Counted from the stretch's first letter, positions 25,084-33,512 are shown. The stretch: DNA of 64,000 bases from Rathayibacter sp. Leaf185 (GCF_001423885.1 NZ_LMPP01000002.1:132575-196574); one strand, 5' to 3'. Numbers and translations are program-made. Notes: generated by a model from the sequence alone, not told the origin.

Positions 25084-26181
25084 TCACCCGCCGGAGTCGA
25101 GGTACCGCGAGAGGACGCGCGCCGCGTCCCGCCCGGCCCGATTCGCTCCGACCGTCGACTGCGACGGGCCGAACCCGATCAGGTGCACCCGCGGGTCGGC
25201 GTCCACCCGGGTACCGGTCATCGTGATCCCGCCGCGGTCGTTGCGCAGCGCGAGCGGATCGAGGTGGGCCAGGTCGCCGCGGAAGCCGGTGGCCCAGAGG
25301 ATGGTGTCGACCGGCGTGAGCGTCCCGTCGGCCTCGCGGACGGCGTCGGGCTCGATCGAGGTGAACATCGGCCGGCGCACCAGCGCGCCCCGGTCGCGGG
25401 CGGCGATCGCGTAGGGCGTCCAGGCGAGTCCGGTGTACGACACGACGCTGCCGGCAGGATTTCCCGCCTCGACGTCGGCGGTGACGCGGGCGATGACGTC
25501 GCGACCCTCGGTCTCGGGCGTGAAGGACGAGAGGAAGACCGGCTCGCGGCGGGTGTACCAGAACGTGGTCGCGCCGCGGGATATCTCCTCGAGCTGCTGA
25601 ACGGCCGAGATGCCGCCGCCGACGACGGCCACGCGCCGGCCGGCGAAGTCCTCGGCGCGGACGTAGTCGCGGGTGTGCAGCCGGCGCCCGCGGAACGACT
25701 CCTGCCCGGGGTACCGGGGGAGGAGCGGGTTGTTCCAGGTGCCGGTGGCGTTGATCACGGCGCGGGTGATCCAGGCGCCCGCGTCTGTCGTGACGACGAG
25801 GTCCCCCTCCGGATCGTCGTCGACGGCCTCGACGCTGCGCACGGTCACGGGGCGGAGGATCGGCAGCCCGGTCGCCGCCTCGAACTGCGCGAAGTACCGC
25901 GGCACCGCGACCCTCGACGGCTCGTCCGGGTCGATCGGAGGCACCGGGAAGCCGGGCAGATCGAAGATCCCGTTGACCGTCGCCATCCGCAGCGACTCCC
26001 AGCGGTGCTGCCACGCGCCTCCGGGTGCCGGGTTCGCGTCGAGCATCACGACGGTGCGGGCGCCGGAGGGATCGGTGAGGGCACTCGAGAAACCGCGGCG
26101 CGCGAGGTGGTAGCCGGCCGAGAGTCCCGCCTGCCCCGCCCCGACCACGACGACGGTCGCAGCGCGCATGTCCTCGTCCAC
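25084..26181 (-). CDS. FAD/NAD(P)-binding flavin monooxygenase-like oxidoreductase
   Basis: 365 residues. FAD motif GAGQAG at about residues 15-20, the FMO-like fingerprint FRGRRLHTRDY at about 163-173, and the second nucleotide motif VVGGGISA at about 185. It is much shorter than a Baeyer-Villiger enzyme and is like the YhdO/CzcO-type oxidoreductases often found beside metal efflux genes. The GTG at 26181 lies 6 nt after TAGGCT (26193-26188), so leaderless; an internal ATG at 26169 is the alternative. Divergent from the ArsR/efflux pair and sharing its control region. Confidence 0.82.
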   Translation of the reverse strand: MDEDMRAATVVVVGAGQAGLSAGYHLARRGFSSALTDPSGARTVVMLDANPAPGGAWQHRWESLRMATVNGIFDLPGFPVPPIDPDEPSRVAVPRYFAQFEAATGLPILRPVTVRSVEAVDDDPEGDLVVTTDAGAWITRAVINATGTWNNPLLPRYPGQESFRGRRLHTRDYVRAEDFAGRRVAVVGGGISAVQQLEEISRGATTFWYTRREPVFLSSFTPETEGRDVIARVTADVEAGNPAGSVVSYTGLAWTPYAIAARDRGALVRRPMFTSIEPDAVREADGTLTPVDTILWATGFRGDLAHLDPLALRNDRGGITMTGTRVDADPRVHLIGFGPSQSTVGANRAGRDAARVLSRYLDSGG

Positions 26182-26202
26182 CGGACCAGCCTAGGGCGTC
26201 GA

Positions 26203-26218
26203 TACAGCAGCGGCTGTA
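26203..26218. promoter_or_regulatory. ArsR-type operator in a divergent promoter
   Basis: TACAGCAGCGGCTGTA has perfect 6-bp arms and lies between the oxidoreductase gene (minus) and the ArsR gene (plus), next to the -10 box TACTAT (26217-26222) of the latter. Confidence 0.6.
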
Positions 26219-26229
26219 CTATCGGAGGC

Positions 26230-26577
26230 GTGCCCGCCACCCTCCCCGTCACCGCGACGCTCACCCACACCGCCGCGCTCGCCCGCCTCGGCTCGGCGCT
26301 CTCGGACCCGACCCGCGCGAGCATCCTGCTGATGCTGCGGGAGGCGCCGGCGTTCCCCTCCGACCTCGCCGACGCGCTCGACGTCTCGCGCCAGGTGATG
26401 TCGAACCACCTCGCGTGCCTGCGCGGCTGCGGCCTGGTCGCGGCGATCCCGGAGGGGCGGCGCACCTGGTACCGCCTCGCCGACCCGCACCTCGCTCCCG
26501 CGCTCGACGACCTGCTGCGAGTGGTGCTGTACGTCGATCCCGACTGCTGCGAGGGCGAGGGGTGCACGTGCTCATGA
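26230..26577 (+). CDS. ArsR/SmtB-family metal-responsive repressor
   Basis: 115 residues. The winged helix reads FPSDLADALDVSRQVMSNHLACL with a wing EGRRTWYRL. The C-terminus ends in a Cys cluster, DPDCCEGEGCTCS, which together with the Cys residues of the recognition helix (LACLRGCG) makes a soft-metal (Cd, Pb, Zn) site likely, as in CmtR-type sensors. The GTG at 26230 lies 7 nt after TACTAT, so the mRNA is probably leaderless. Its stop overlaps the efflux gene start (ATGA), so the two are co-expressed. Confidence 0.88.
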   Translation: MPATLPVTATLTHTAALARLGSALSDPTRASILLMLREAPAFPSDLADALDVSRQVMSNHLACLRGCGLVAAIPEGRRTWYRLADPHLAPALDDLLRVVLYVDPDCCEGEGCTCS

Positions 26578-27212
26578 CCACGCTGACGGACGACCGCCGC
26601 ACGCTGCTCCGCCGCAGGGTCCGTCTCCTCGTCGCCGCGACGATCGGCTACAACCTCGTCGAGACGATCGTCGCCCTGAGCGCCGGCGCCGCCGCGACGT
26701 CGACCGCGCTGATCGGCTTCGGGCTCGACTCCGGCATCGAGGTGCTCTCGGCCGCCGCGGTCGCCTGGCAGTTCACGCGGAAGGACCCCGAGCGCTACGA
26801 GAAAGGCACGCTGCGGGTGATCGCGGTCGCCTTCTTCGCGCTGGCCGCCTACGTCGCCGTCTCGTCGGTGCTGGCACTCGCGGGTGCTCGGGAGGCGGAG
26901 CACAGCCCGCTCGGTCTCGTCATCACCGCGCTGAGCGTGATCGTGATGCCGTTCCTCTCCTTCGCCGAGCGCCGCACCGGCCGAGAGCTCGGGTCGGCGA
27001 GCGTCGTGGCCGACTCGAAGCAGACCCTGGTCTGCACCTGGCTCTCGGCCGCGGTGCTGATCGGGCTGGTGCTCGACGGCCTGCTCGGCTGGTGGTGGGC
27101 GGATCCGGTCGCGGGCCTCGTGATCGTCGTCTTCGCGCTGCGCGAGGGAGTGGAGGCGTGGCGCGGCGACGCGTGCGCCACCTCCGTCGGCATGGTGCTC
27201 GAGGAGGACTGA
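26574..27212 (+). CDS. cation diffusion facilitator-like metal efflux protein
   Basis: 212 residues with six hydrophobic segments. The CDF-type metal site motifs are seen as GFGLDSGIE (segment 2) and SVVADSKQT near residue 140 (segment 5), in place of the HxxxD forms of zinc transporters. The usual cytoplasmic C-terminal domain is absent. It should exchange a divalent metal for protons out of the cell. Coupled to the ArsR regulator by ATGA overlap. Confidence 0.85.
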   Translation: MTTLTDDRRTLLRRRVRLLVAATIGYNLVETIVALSAGAAATSTALIGFGLDSGIEVLSAAAVAWQFTRKDPERYEKGTLRVIAVAFFALAAYVAVSSVLALAGAREAEHSPLGLVITALSVIVMPFLSFAERRTGRELGSASVVADSKQTLVCTWLSAAVLIGLVLDGLLGWWWADPVAGLVIVVFALREGVEAWRGDACATSVGMVLEED

Positions 27213-27246
27213 GGCGCGTCACAGCGCGGTGCTCGATGCTCGGGGG

Positions 27247-28143
27247 ATGACCCCCGCCGTGCCCGACGCCCTCGTTCCGCTCGCGCTGCGGCTGATCCGT
27301 GCGAACCGCACCTTCGTCACGGCCGACGGCGCCCGCCGCCGCATCCGCGAGAACGCGCTGCGCCCGGCGGCGTCCGGTCCGCCGTCGCGTCTGCGTCCCG
27401 GCGTCCGGGTCGACGTCGAGCAGGTCGGCGGCTGGCCGGTCTACACGATCCGTCCGCGGCGCCCCGTCGGAGGCGTGGTGTACGCGCACGGAGGCGGCTG
27501 GGTCACCGAGATCGCGCCGCAGCACTGGCGGCTGGCGGCGCGGATCGCGGACGAGGCATCGGTGGTGGTGACCCTCCCGATCTACCCGCTCGTGCCGTTC
27601 GGCACCGCGCTCGAGGCGCGCGACGGCGTGCTGGGTCTCGTGCGGAGGAGTATCGAGCGCCACGGGACCACCTCGTTGGCGGGCGACTCGGCCGGCGGGC
27701 AGATCGCGCTGTCGACCGCGCTCGCCCTGCGCGACGAGGGCGTCGTCCTGCCCGGGACCGTCCTGATCTCGCCCGCGCTCGACCTCACCTGGAGCAATCC
27801 GCGGATCCCGCTCGTGCAGCCGACGGACCCGTGGCTCGGCACCCCCGGCGGGCGGGTGCTCGCCGACCGCTGGCGCGGCGCACTCGAGCTGACCGACCCG
27901 GTCGTGAGCCCGCTCTTCGGCGACCTCGCCGGCCTCGGCCCGCTGACGGTGTTCACCGGCACCCGCGACGTGCTGAATCCCGACGCGCACGTGCTCGCGG
28001 CGAAGGCCGCGGAGGCGGGAGTGGCGCTGACGCTGCACGAGGCGGTCGGTCAGCTGCACGTGTACCCGCTGCTGCCCACGCGCGCCGGCCGCGCGGCCCA
28101 GCAGGACGTGGTGGCGGCGCTGCGCCCGCACAACGAAGGCTGA
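27247..28143 (+). CDS. alpha/beta hydrolase (hormone-sensitive-lipase-like esterase)
   Basis: 298 residues. Oxyanion-hole motif HGGGW at about residue 83, the nucleophile in GDSAGG at about 150, then the acid in RDVLNPDA at about 246 and His in QLHVYP at about 276. It hydrolyses short or medium carboxylic esters; no cognate substrate is seen. An earlier GTG (27229) is possible; 27247 is preferred because GATGCT lies 6 nt before it, the spacing of leaderless starts here. The last codons form one arm of a long inverted repeat. Confidence 0.82.
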   Translation: MTPAVPDALVPLALRLIRANRTFVTADGARRRIRENALRPAASGPPSRLRPGVRVDVEQVGGWPVYTIRPRRPVGGVVYAHGGGWVTEIAPQHWRLAARIADEASVVVTLPIYPLVPFGTALEARDGVLGLVRRSIERHGTTSLAGDSAGGQIALSTALALRDEGVVLPGTVLISPALDLTWSNPRIPLVQPTDPWLGTPGGRVLADRWRGALELTDPVVSPLFGDLAGLGPLTVFTGTRDVLNPDAHVLAAKAAEAGVALTLHEAVGQLHVYPLLPTRAGRAAQQDVVAALRPHNEG

Positions 28144-28200
28144 ACGCCGCGAATCCCCGATCTCTCGACGCTTCAGGACGTTCAGCCTTCGTTGTGCGGG
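28125..28200. terminator. perfect 22-bp inverted repeat at the end of the esterase gene
   Basis: The arms 28125-28146 and 28179-28200 are fully complementary over 22 bp (left arm begins CCCGCACAACGAAGG), with a 32-nt loop. The left arm codes the last residues RPHNEG and the stop of the esterase. It lies between convergent genes (esterase and the P-loop protein at 28247-28771), so a bidirectional terminator is likely, but it is longer than usual and has no T-run. Confidence 0.55.
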
Positions 28201-28246
28201 TGCTCCCTGCACGACGTGGATTCCGGTGCGCGCGGACGAGCGCGAA

Positions 28247-28771
28247 TCAGCGGAGCCCGTTCCTGCGGGTGAAGTCGTCCAGCGCCGCGCGGTCCGAGAG
28301 GAGCACGGAGGGGACGGTGGCCTCGTCGTGCAGTCGCCGGTAGCGATCTCTGCTCCGGCGCGAGGGCCCGAGGAGGAACCGCAGCATCGCGAGGCTCACC
28401 CGGTCGCGAGTCCCCTCCAGGCCGCCGATGCGCTCCTGTCGGCTCCAGGTGCGACGGAGGTAGCGGAACACCGTCGCGGTCGTCGTCGACTCGAGCGCGA
28501 TGAGGCCCGTGGCCCGGTCGAGGCGCTCGGGCAGCCAGCGAGAGTAGTTGCCCTCGATCACCCAGCGGTCGCCGGCGACGGCCGCGGCGTGCAGCAGGGC
28601 GAACTCGTCGGCTCCTCGCTCGACCCAGTGCGTCCCCGGCAGGTGCCAGTACTGGTCGAGGTGCACGATCGGAATCCCGCGGGCACGGCCGATCGCAACG
28701 GCGAGCGTCGACTTGCCGCTGTTCGAGGGGCCGATGATGCAGACCCGCTCGCCGAGGTCGTCCAGGTTCAT
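28247..28771 (-). CDS. P-loop nucleotide kinase-like protein (FlaR/topology modulation family)
   Basis: 174 residues. The Walker A motif is GPSNSGKST at residues 14-22, followed by HLDQYWHLPG (the Asp of the kinase-like family) and the lid-like region RYLRRTWSRQERIGG. It resembles the adenylate-kinase-like proteins annotated as DNA topology modulation protein FlaR; the phosphoryl acceptor is unknown. AGGA lies 8 nt before the ATG. Single gene. Confidence 0.78.
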   Translation of the reverse strand: MNLDDLGERVCIIGPSNSGKSTLAVAIGRARGIPIVHLDQYWHLPGTHWVERGADEFALLHAAAVAGDRWVIEGNYSRWLPERLDRATGLIALESTTTATVFRYLRRTWSRQERIGGLEGTRDRVSLAMLRFLLGPSRRSRDRYRRLHDEATVPSVLLSDRAALDDFTRRNGLR

Positions 28772-28817
28772 CCGTCGATCCTGGCGTATCGCTGCGCGTC
28801 TCGTGGAGAGAGAGAGG

Positions 28818-28885
28818 AAGGCCCCGCTCCGCGGGCTACTCGATCAGCAGGCAGCACGGGCTGCGGGCTCGACCAGCAGGCAGAT
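28818..28885. repeat. dispersed palindromic repeat, family A, tandem half-units
   Basis: Two adjacent half-units end alike: CTACTCGATCAGCAGGCAG (about 28836-28854) and GGGCTCGACCAGCAGGCAG (about 28865-28883). They lie just downstream of rhaI and may serve as its transcript end. Confidence 0.55.
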
Positions 28886-28894
28886 CTCCCCGCC

Positions 28895-30064
28895 TCAGGC
28901 GCCCCAGCTCGACTGAGTGCCGCCGGCGCGCTCGTCGGCGAGCACCTGCGCGTGTCCGGAGGCGGCGTAGGTGGCCATCGGGTCGGCCGGCAGCCCGCGG
29001 TCCGAGCGCCAGGCCGCGAGGGCCGGGCGGACGTCCGAGTAGAACGCGTCCATGAAGAGACCGTTCGCGCCGAGCACGTCGCCGGCGAGCTGCGCCTCCT
29101 CGAGGGCGGCACGGTCGACGAGCAGCGCGCGCGCCGTCATCTCCTGCACGTTGAGGACCGAGCGGATCTGGCCGGGGATCTTGTCCTCGACGTTGTGGCA
29201 CTGGTCGAGCATGAAGGCGACCGGCGAGTCCGGGCCGTAGCCGCCTCCGCGGACCACCTCGAAGAGGATGCGGAACAGCTGGAACGGGTCGGCCGCGCCG
29301 ACGATGAGGTCGTCGTCGGCGTAGAAGCGCGAGTTGAAGTCGAACGAGCCGAGCTTCCCGAGGCGCAGCAGCTGGGCGACGATGAACTCGATGTTGGTGC
29401 CGGGGGCGTGGTGGCCGGTGTCCAGGCAGACCAGTGCGCGGTCGCCGAGTGCGGCGACGTGGGCGTACGAGGTGCCCCAGTCCGGCACATCCGTGTGGTA
29501 GAAGGCGGGCTCGAAGAACTTGTACTCGAGCACGAGGCGCTGAGTCGTGCCGAGGCGCTCGTAGATCGCGGCGAGCGAGTCGGCGAGGCGGTCCTGCCGG
29601 CCGCGGATGTCCTGCTGGCCCGGGTAGTTCGAGCCGTCGGCGAGCCAGATCTTGAGGTCGCGCGAGCCGGTCGCGTCCATGATGTCGATGCACGCGAGGT
29701 GGTGGTCGATCGCCTTCTGGCGGATCACCGGGTCGGAGTGCGTGAGCGACCCGAACTTGTAGTCGTCGTCCTGGAACGTGTTGGAGTTGATCGTGCCGAG
29801 GCTCACTCCGAGCGAGGACGCGTACTCGCCCAGGGCGGCGTAGTCGTCGACCTTGTCCCACGGGATGTGCAGCGCGACGCTGGGGGCGAGGCCGGTGAGC
29901 TCGTTGACCTTCGCCGCGTCGGCGATCTTCTCCTCGATGGTGCGCGGCGTGCCGGGCGTCGAGAAGACCTTGAAGCGGGTCCCGGAGTTGCCGAAGGCCC
30001 AGGAGGGCAGCTCGATCGCCTGCTGCTCGAGCTGGCTGAGGATGTCGGGGCTGAGATCGGTCAT
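28895..30064 (-). CDS. rhaI: L-rhamnose isomerase (RhaI type)
   Basis: 389 residues of the xylose-isomerase-like TIM-barrel rhamnose isomerase found in actinobacteria and pseudomonads; converts L-rhamnose to L-rhamnulose with Mn2+. Family blocks include VALHIPWDKVDDY, IWLADGSNYPGQQ, LEYKFFEPAFYHTD, the metal Asp/His in CLDTGHHAPGTN and FDFNSRFYADDD. The ATG at 30064 overlaps the rhaM stop (ATGA). No rhamnulokinase or aldolase gene is in the window, so the pathway continues elsewhere. Confidence 0.95.
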   Translation of the reverse strand: MTDLSPDILSQLEQQAIELPSWAFGNSGTRFKVFSTPGTPRTIEEKIADAAKVNELTGLAPSVALHIPWDKVDDYAALGEYASSLGVSLGTINSNTFQDDDYKFGSLTHSDPVIRQKAIDHHLACIDIMDATGSRDLKIWLADGSNYPGQQDIRGRQDRLADSLAAIYERLGTTQRLVLEYKFFEPAFYHTDVPDWGTSYAHVAALGDRALVCLDTGHHAPGTNIEFIVAQLLRLGKLGSFDFNSRFYADDDLIVGAADPFQLFRILFEVVRGGGYGPDSPVAFMLDQCHNVEDKIPGQIRSVLNVQEMTARALLVDRAALEEAQLAGDVLGANGLFMDAFYSDVRPALAAWRSDRGLPADPMATYAASGHAQVLADERAGGTQSSWGA

Positions 30065-30456
30065 CGTGCGGTTCCTTCGGTGTCTGCGGTGTCTGCGGTG
30101 TCGGTGAGGGCGGCGAGCTGGTCCTCGAGGTGGAACACCTCGGTGAGCGGGAGGAAGCCCTCGTCGGGCGCGCCGTCGAGATCGACGAAGAACTCGGCCA
30201 TCTCGGCCTGCCAGCGGGCGTTCACCTCGGTCTCGGCCATGGCCGCCTGCGCGGCGGCGAGGGACGGCGTCTCGACGTAGCCGATCAGGAGGCCGTCGTC
30301 GCTGACGAAGAGCGAGTAGTTGTTCCAGCCGGAGGCTTTGAGCGCCCGGAGCATGTCGGGCCAGACCGCGGCGTGGCGTTCGCGGTACTCGGCGAGCCGC
30401 TCGGGCTTCACGCGGAGCTGGAAGCAGGCCCGCGTGAGGGGGGTGTCACTCGTCAT
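30061..30456 (-). CDS. rhaM: L-rhamnose mutarotase
   Basis: 131 residues; interconverts alpha- and beta-L-rhamnose. Typical are RACFQLRVKPERLAEYRERH with the catalytic His, VWPDMLRALKASGWNNYSLF and the Trp near MAETEVNARWQ. The C-terminus carries a short repeat TDTADTADTEG coded by 9-bp tandem repeats (about 30079-30105), not part of the family fold. First gene of rhaM-rhaI, behind a strong promoter and an operator. Confidence 0.92.
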   Translation of the reverse strand: MTSDTPLTRACFQLRVKPERLAEYRERHAAVWPDMLRALKASGWNNYSLFVSDDGLLIGYVETPSLAAAQAAMAETEVNARWQAEMAEFFVDLDGAPDEGFLPLTEVFHLEDQLAALTDTADTADTEGTAR

Positions 30457-30497
30457 CGAGCGGCTCCTTCAGTGCAGAGGTGGGATGAATCCCGCTA

Positions 30498-30509
30498 TGA
30501 ATCGTTTCA
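30498..30509. promoter_or_regulatory. LacI-family operator for the rhamnose genes
   Basis: TGAATCGTTTCA is palindromic about CG with one mismatch, the usual LacI-family form (TGAAACGNTTCA). It begins 5 nt after the -10 box of the rhaM promoter, covering the transcription start. Confidence 0.7.
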
Positions 30510-30514
30510 CCCGG

Positions 30515-30544
30515 AGCGTAGCGCGCGCCGCAGAGGCCTGTCAA
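30515..30544 (-). promoter_or_regulatory. rhaM-rhaI promoter
   Basis: On the minus strand: perfect -35 TTGACA (30544-30539), 18-nt spacer, -10 TACGCT (30520-30515). The start would fall inside the operator at 30498-30509. Confidence 0.7.
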
Positions 30545-30614
30545 AGCCGGGAACGCAGGTGCTCCCGATCCCGATGTCATACTTCCGGGACGCCCAGATC
30601 CCCGAGGAGGAGCC

Positions 30615-31604
30615 GTGCCGTCCGTGAGCATCCGCGACGTCGCCGCCCGAGCCGGGGTGTCGGTGGGCACTGTGTCGAACGTGCTCAACCGTCCCGAGAA
30701 GGTCGGCGGCGAGTCGGTCCAGCGCGTGCAGGAGGCGATCGCCGAGCTCGGCTTCGTCCGCAACGACGCGGCGCGGCAGCTCAGGGCCGGCCGCAGCCGC
30801 AGCGTCGGGCTCGTCGTGCTCGACGCCGGCAACCCCTTCTTCTCCGAGGTCGCGCGCGGCGCCCAGGCCAGGGCGGCGGAGGCGGGACTCTCGGTGCTGC
30901 TCGCGAGCACCGACTCCGACGCCGCCCGCGAGGACTCCTACCTCGACCTCTTCGAGGAGCAGCGCGTCAGCGGCGTCCTCATCTCGCCGCAGGGGGAGGA
31001 GTCGGCGCGCCTCGCCCGCCTCCGCTCGCACGGCATCCCCTGCGTGCTCGTCGACCGCGAGTCGAGCGATCCCGCGTTCTCGTCCGTGGCGGTCGACGAC
31101 ATCGCCGGTGGTCGCCTGGCCGTCGAGCACCTGCTGCAGCTCGGGCGCCGCCGCATCGCGGTGGTCGGCGGTCCGGAGTCGGTGCGCCAGGTCGCCGACC
31201 GCGTCGCGGGCGCGCGGCAGGCGGTCGCGGCCCTCGAGGGTGCGACTCTCGAGGAGATCCCGACCGACGCGCTCTCGGTGCTCGCGGGGCGCGAGGCGGG
31301 GCGCGCGATCGCCGAGCGCGACGCCTCCGCTCGCCCCGATGCGATCTTCTGCGCCAACGACCTGCTCGCGGTGGGCGTGCTGCAGGCGCTGGTGCTGCTC
31401 GGCGAGATCAGGGTGCCGGAGGATGTGGCGCTGATCGGCTACGACGACATCGCCTTCGCGACGGCGACCGTCGTGCCCCTGTCGAGCATCCGGCAGCCGA
31501 GCGCGCTGATCGGAGCGACCGCGGTCGAGCTGCTGCTCGATCCGGAGCCGCGCCAGGTCGTCTTCCAGCCCGAGCTCGTGATCCGCGCCTCCACCTCCGG
31601 CTGA
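30615..31604 (+). CDS. LacI-family transcriptional regulator, probable rhamnose repressor
   Basis: 329 residues. HTH: SIRDVAARAGVSVGTVSNVL (residues 5-24), then the hinge GFVRNDAARQLRAG and the sugar-binding-like domain ending in the dimer part. GAGGAGGAG lies just before the GTG at 30615. Divergent from rhaM with the operator between them, so it very probably represses rhaM-rhaI and itself. A hairpin follows the stop. Confidence 0.88.
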   Translation: MPSVSIRDVAARAGVSVGTVSNVLNRPEKVGGESVQRVQEAIAELGFVRNDAARQLRAGRSRSVGLVVLDAGNPFFSEVARGAQARAAEAGLSVLLASTDSDAAREDSYLDLFEEQRVSGVLISPQGEESARLARLRSHGIPCVLVDRESSDPAFSSVAVDDIAGGRLAVEHLLQLGRRRIAVVGGPESVRQVADRVAGARQAVAALEGATLEEIPTDALSVLAGREAGRAIAERDASARPDAIFCANDLLAVGVLQALVLLGEIRVPEDVALIGYDDIAFATATVVPLSSIRQPSALIGATAVELLLDPEPRQVVFQPELVIRASTSG

Positions 31605-31623
31605 CCCCGCCCCCCGGTCTGCT

Positions 31624-31680
31624 CCGCGAGTCGGGCGAACTGCGTCGTGGCGTGTCGCTCGCCCGAGCGGAGACTCGCGG
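31624..31680 (+). terminator. hairpin after the LacI regulator
   Basis: CCGCGAGTC (31624-31632) pairs with GACTCGCGG (31672-31680) and, inside it, TCGGGCGA (31631-31638) with TCGCCCGA (31659-31666). It lies 20 nt after the regulator stop and 82 nt before the next gene, and could be a terminator. Confidence 0.5.
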
Positions 31681-31761
31681 ACCTCCACCGGGGGCGCACG
31701 GCGGCTGGTAGCGTTTATGGGCCGGGTGCAGATATCCGGAGCCACCCCGTCGGAAGTCGTC

Positions 31762-33420
31762 ATGTCACTGCGCTCTCTCCTCCCCGTCGCCGCCCTCGCG
31801 GCGTCCGCCCTCCTGCTGAGCGGCTGCACCGCCGCCTCCGACGATGCCGGAGGCTCCTCCACCCCGGTCGCCGACGGCACGCTCACCTACGCGTCCGGCG
31901 ACGCCGAGCCCACCTGCCTCGACCCGCACGTCGGCGGCAACTACCCGCAGGCGCTGCTCGCCACGCAGGTGCTCGAGTCGCTGGTCTCGCGCGACGACAC
32001 CGGAGCGATCACCCCCTGGCTCGCCGAGTCGTGGACCGTCTCGGACGACGCGCTCAGCTACGACTTCACGCTGCGCGAGGGGCTCACCTTCACCGACGGC
32101 ACGCCGCTCGATGCGGAGGCGGTCGCCGCGAACATCGCGCACCTCCAGGACCCGGCGACCAAGTCGTCCACCGGCTACCTCGCCGTCGCGAAGGTCGCCA
32201 CCGTCACCGCCGTCTCGCCGACCGTCGCGCGCTTCACGCTCAGCGCGCCCGACAGTGCGCTGCTCGAGTCGCTCGCGCAGCCGTGGACCGCGATCGAGTC
32301 GCCCACCGGCATCGCCCGCGGCGAGGAGGCGAACTGCGAGGCGCCCGTCGGCACCGGCCCGTTCACCGTGACGGAGTGGGTCAAGCAGGACCACGTGACC
32401 CTGACCCGCAACGACGCCTACGACGCCCAGGCCGGCCCGACCGGCGACGGTCACGACGGCCCCGCCTACCTCTCGAGCATCACCTGGCGCTTCATCCCCG
32501 ACTCCGCCACTCGCTACGCCGCGCTGCAGGCCGGCGAGGTCGACGTGATCGACAACGCCCAGCCCGACACGCTCGCGGCGGCGACCGACGCCTCCGACCT
32601 GGTCGAGATCGACGCCCCGCGCCCCGGCTCGGTCAACCGCCTCGAGCTCAACTCAGGCCAGTCGCCGTTCGACGACCCGAGCGTCCGAGAGGCGTTCATC
32701 CGCGCGGTGGGTGTCAACGACGCGATCGACTCCCTCTTCTTCGGCACCGCCGCGCGCTCGTACTCGCCGCTGTCGAGCAGCGAGGCGACGGCCTACTCCG
32801 AGCCGTCTCTGTTCGAGGACGCCGGCTCCGACGACGAGGTCGCGGCGGCCGAGGACCTCCTCGAGGCGGCCGGCTGGGTCGACTCCGACGGCGACGGCAT
32901 CCGCGAGAAGGACGGGACGCCGCTCACGCTCCGCCTGCCCGTGAGCACCAACCAGTCCATCCCGGCCGAGCAGTCGCTGTTCGAGCAGATCCAGGCCTCG
33001 GCCAAGACAGCCGGCTTCGACGTGCAGATCAGCCTGCTCGACCTCTCGAGCTGGTATGCGGCGCTCGCGGCGAACGAGTACGAGCTGGTCAGCGCGCCAT
33101 ACACGAAGGTCGGCCCGGACGTCCTGCGCATCCTGTACTCGTCCTCGGGCATCACGCCGGCGCCGAGCGGCTACTTCGCGAACCACGCCCAGGTGTCCGA
33201 TCCGGCGCTCGACGCCCTGCTCGAGCAGGCGAGCGCGACGACCGACGAGGCCGAGCGTGCCGACCTGTACCAGCAGGCGCAGAAGATCGTGCTCGACGGC
33301 TACTGGATCCTGCCGCTCTACGACCAGCAGAACCACTACCTGCACCGTTCGGCCGTGCAGGGCGTCGCCGCCCTGGCGACCGTCTCGACCCCGTGGTTCG
33401 CGGACGCCTGGGTCTCGTAG
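31762..33420 (+). CDS. peptide-type ABC transporter substrate-binding lipoprotein (SBP family 5)
   Basis: 552 residues. A lipoprotein signal ends LLLSGC at residues 18-23. The mature protein has the SBP_bac_5 pattern: PTCLDPHVGGNYPQALL near the start, then LAESWTVSDDALSYDFTLREG and FTDGTPLDAEAV. It has two Cys and no Met after the signal. Proteins of this family bind peptides, glutathione, nickel or other small ligands; the ligand here is unknown, but the lack of Met and the nearby monooxygenases suggest an organosulfur compound. ATG 31762 is chosen because it directly begins the signal peptide; ATG 31717 would add 15 residues. Confidence 0.85.
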   Translation: MSLRSLLPVAALAASALLLSGCTAASDDAGGSSTPVADGTLTYASGDAEPTCLDPHVGGNYPQALLATQVLESLVSRDDTGAITPWLAESWTVSDDALSYDFTLREGLTFTDGTPLDAEAVAANIAHLQDPATKSSTGYLAVAKVATVTAVSPTVARFTLSAPDSALLESLAQPWTAIESPTGIARGEEANCEAPVGTGPFTVTEWVKQDHVTLTRNDAYDAQAGPTGDGHDGPAYLSSITWRFIPDSATRYAALQAGEVDVIDNAQPDTLAAATDASDLVEIDAPRPGSVNRLELNSGQSPFDDPSVREAFIRAVGVNDAIDSLFFGTAARSYSPLSSSEATAYSEPSLFEDAGSDDEVAAAEDLLEAAGWVDSDGDGIREKDGTPLTLRLPVSTNQSIPAEQSLFEQIQASAKTAGFDVQISLLDLSSWYAALAANEYELVSAPYTKVGPDVLRILYSSSGITPAPSGYFANHAQVSDPALDALLEQASATTDEAERADLYQQAQKIVLDGYWILPLYDQQNHYLHRSAVQGVAALATVSTPWFADAWVS

Positions 33421-33437
33421 CGCGCTGAAGCACGGGG

Positions 33438-33479
33438 ATCTCGAGACGCCCGCTGCGCGGGCTGCGGGCTCGACCAGCG
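33438..33479 (-). repeat. dispersed palindromic repeat, family A
   Basis: Read on the minus strand it begins CGCTGGTCGAGCCCGCAGC and ends in GGGCGTCTCGAGA, the same design as the copy at 33513-33552 but in the opposite direction. Confidence 0.65.
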
Positions 33480-33512
33480 AGCTGATGCTTCACTGAGCGC
33501 ACCGTGCCAGCA

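Noticed and set aside
31717-31761. Earlier ATG for the peptide-type binding protein
   Set aside because: It would put 15 extra residues before a normal lipoprotein signal peptide, and a -10-like TAGCGT ends only 2 nt before it.
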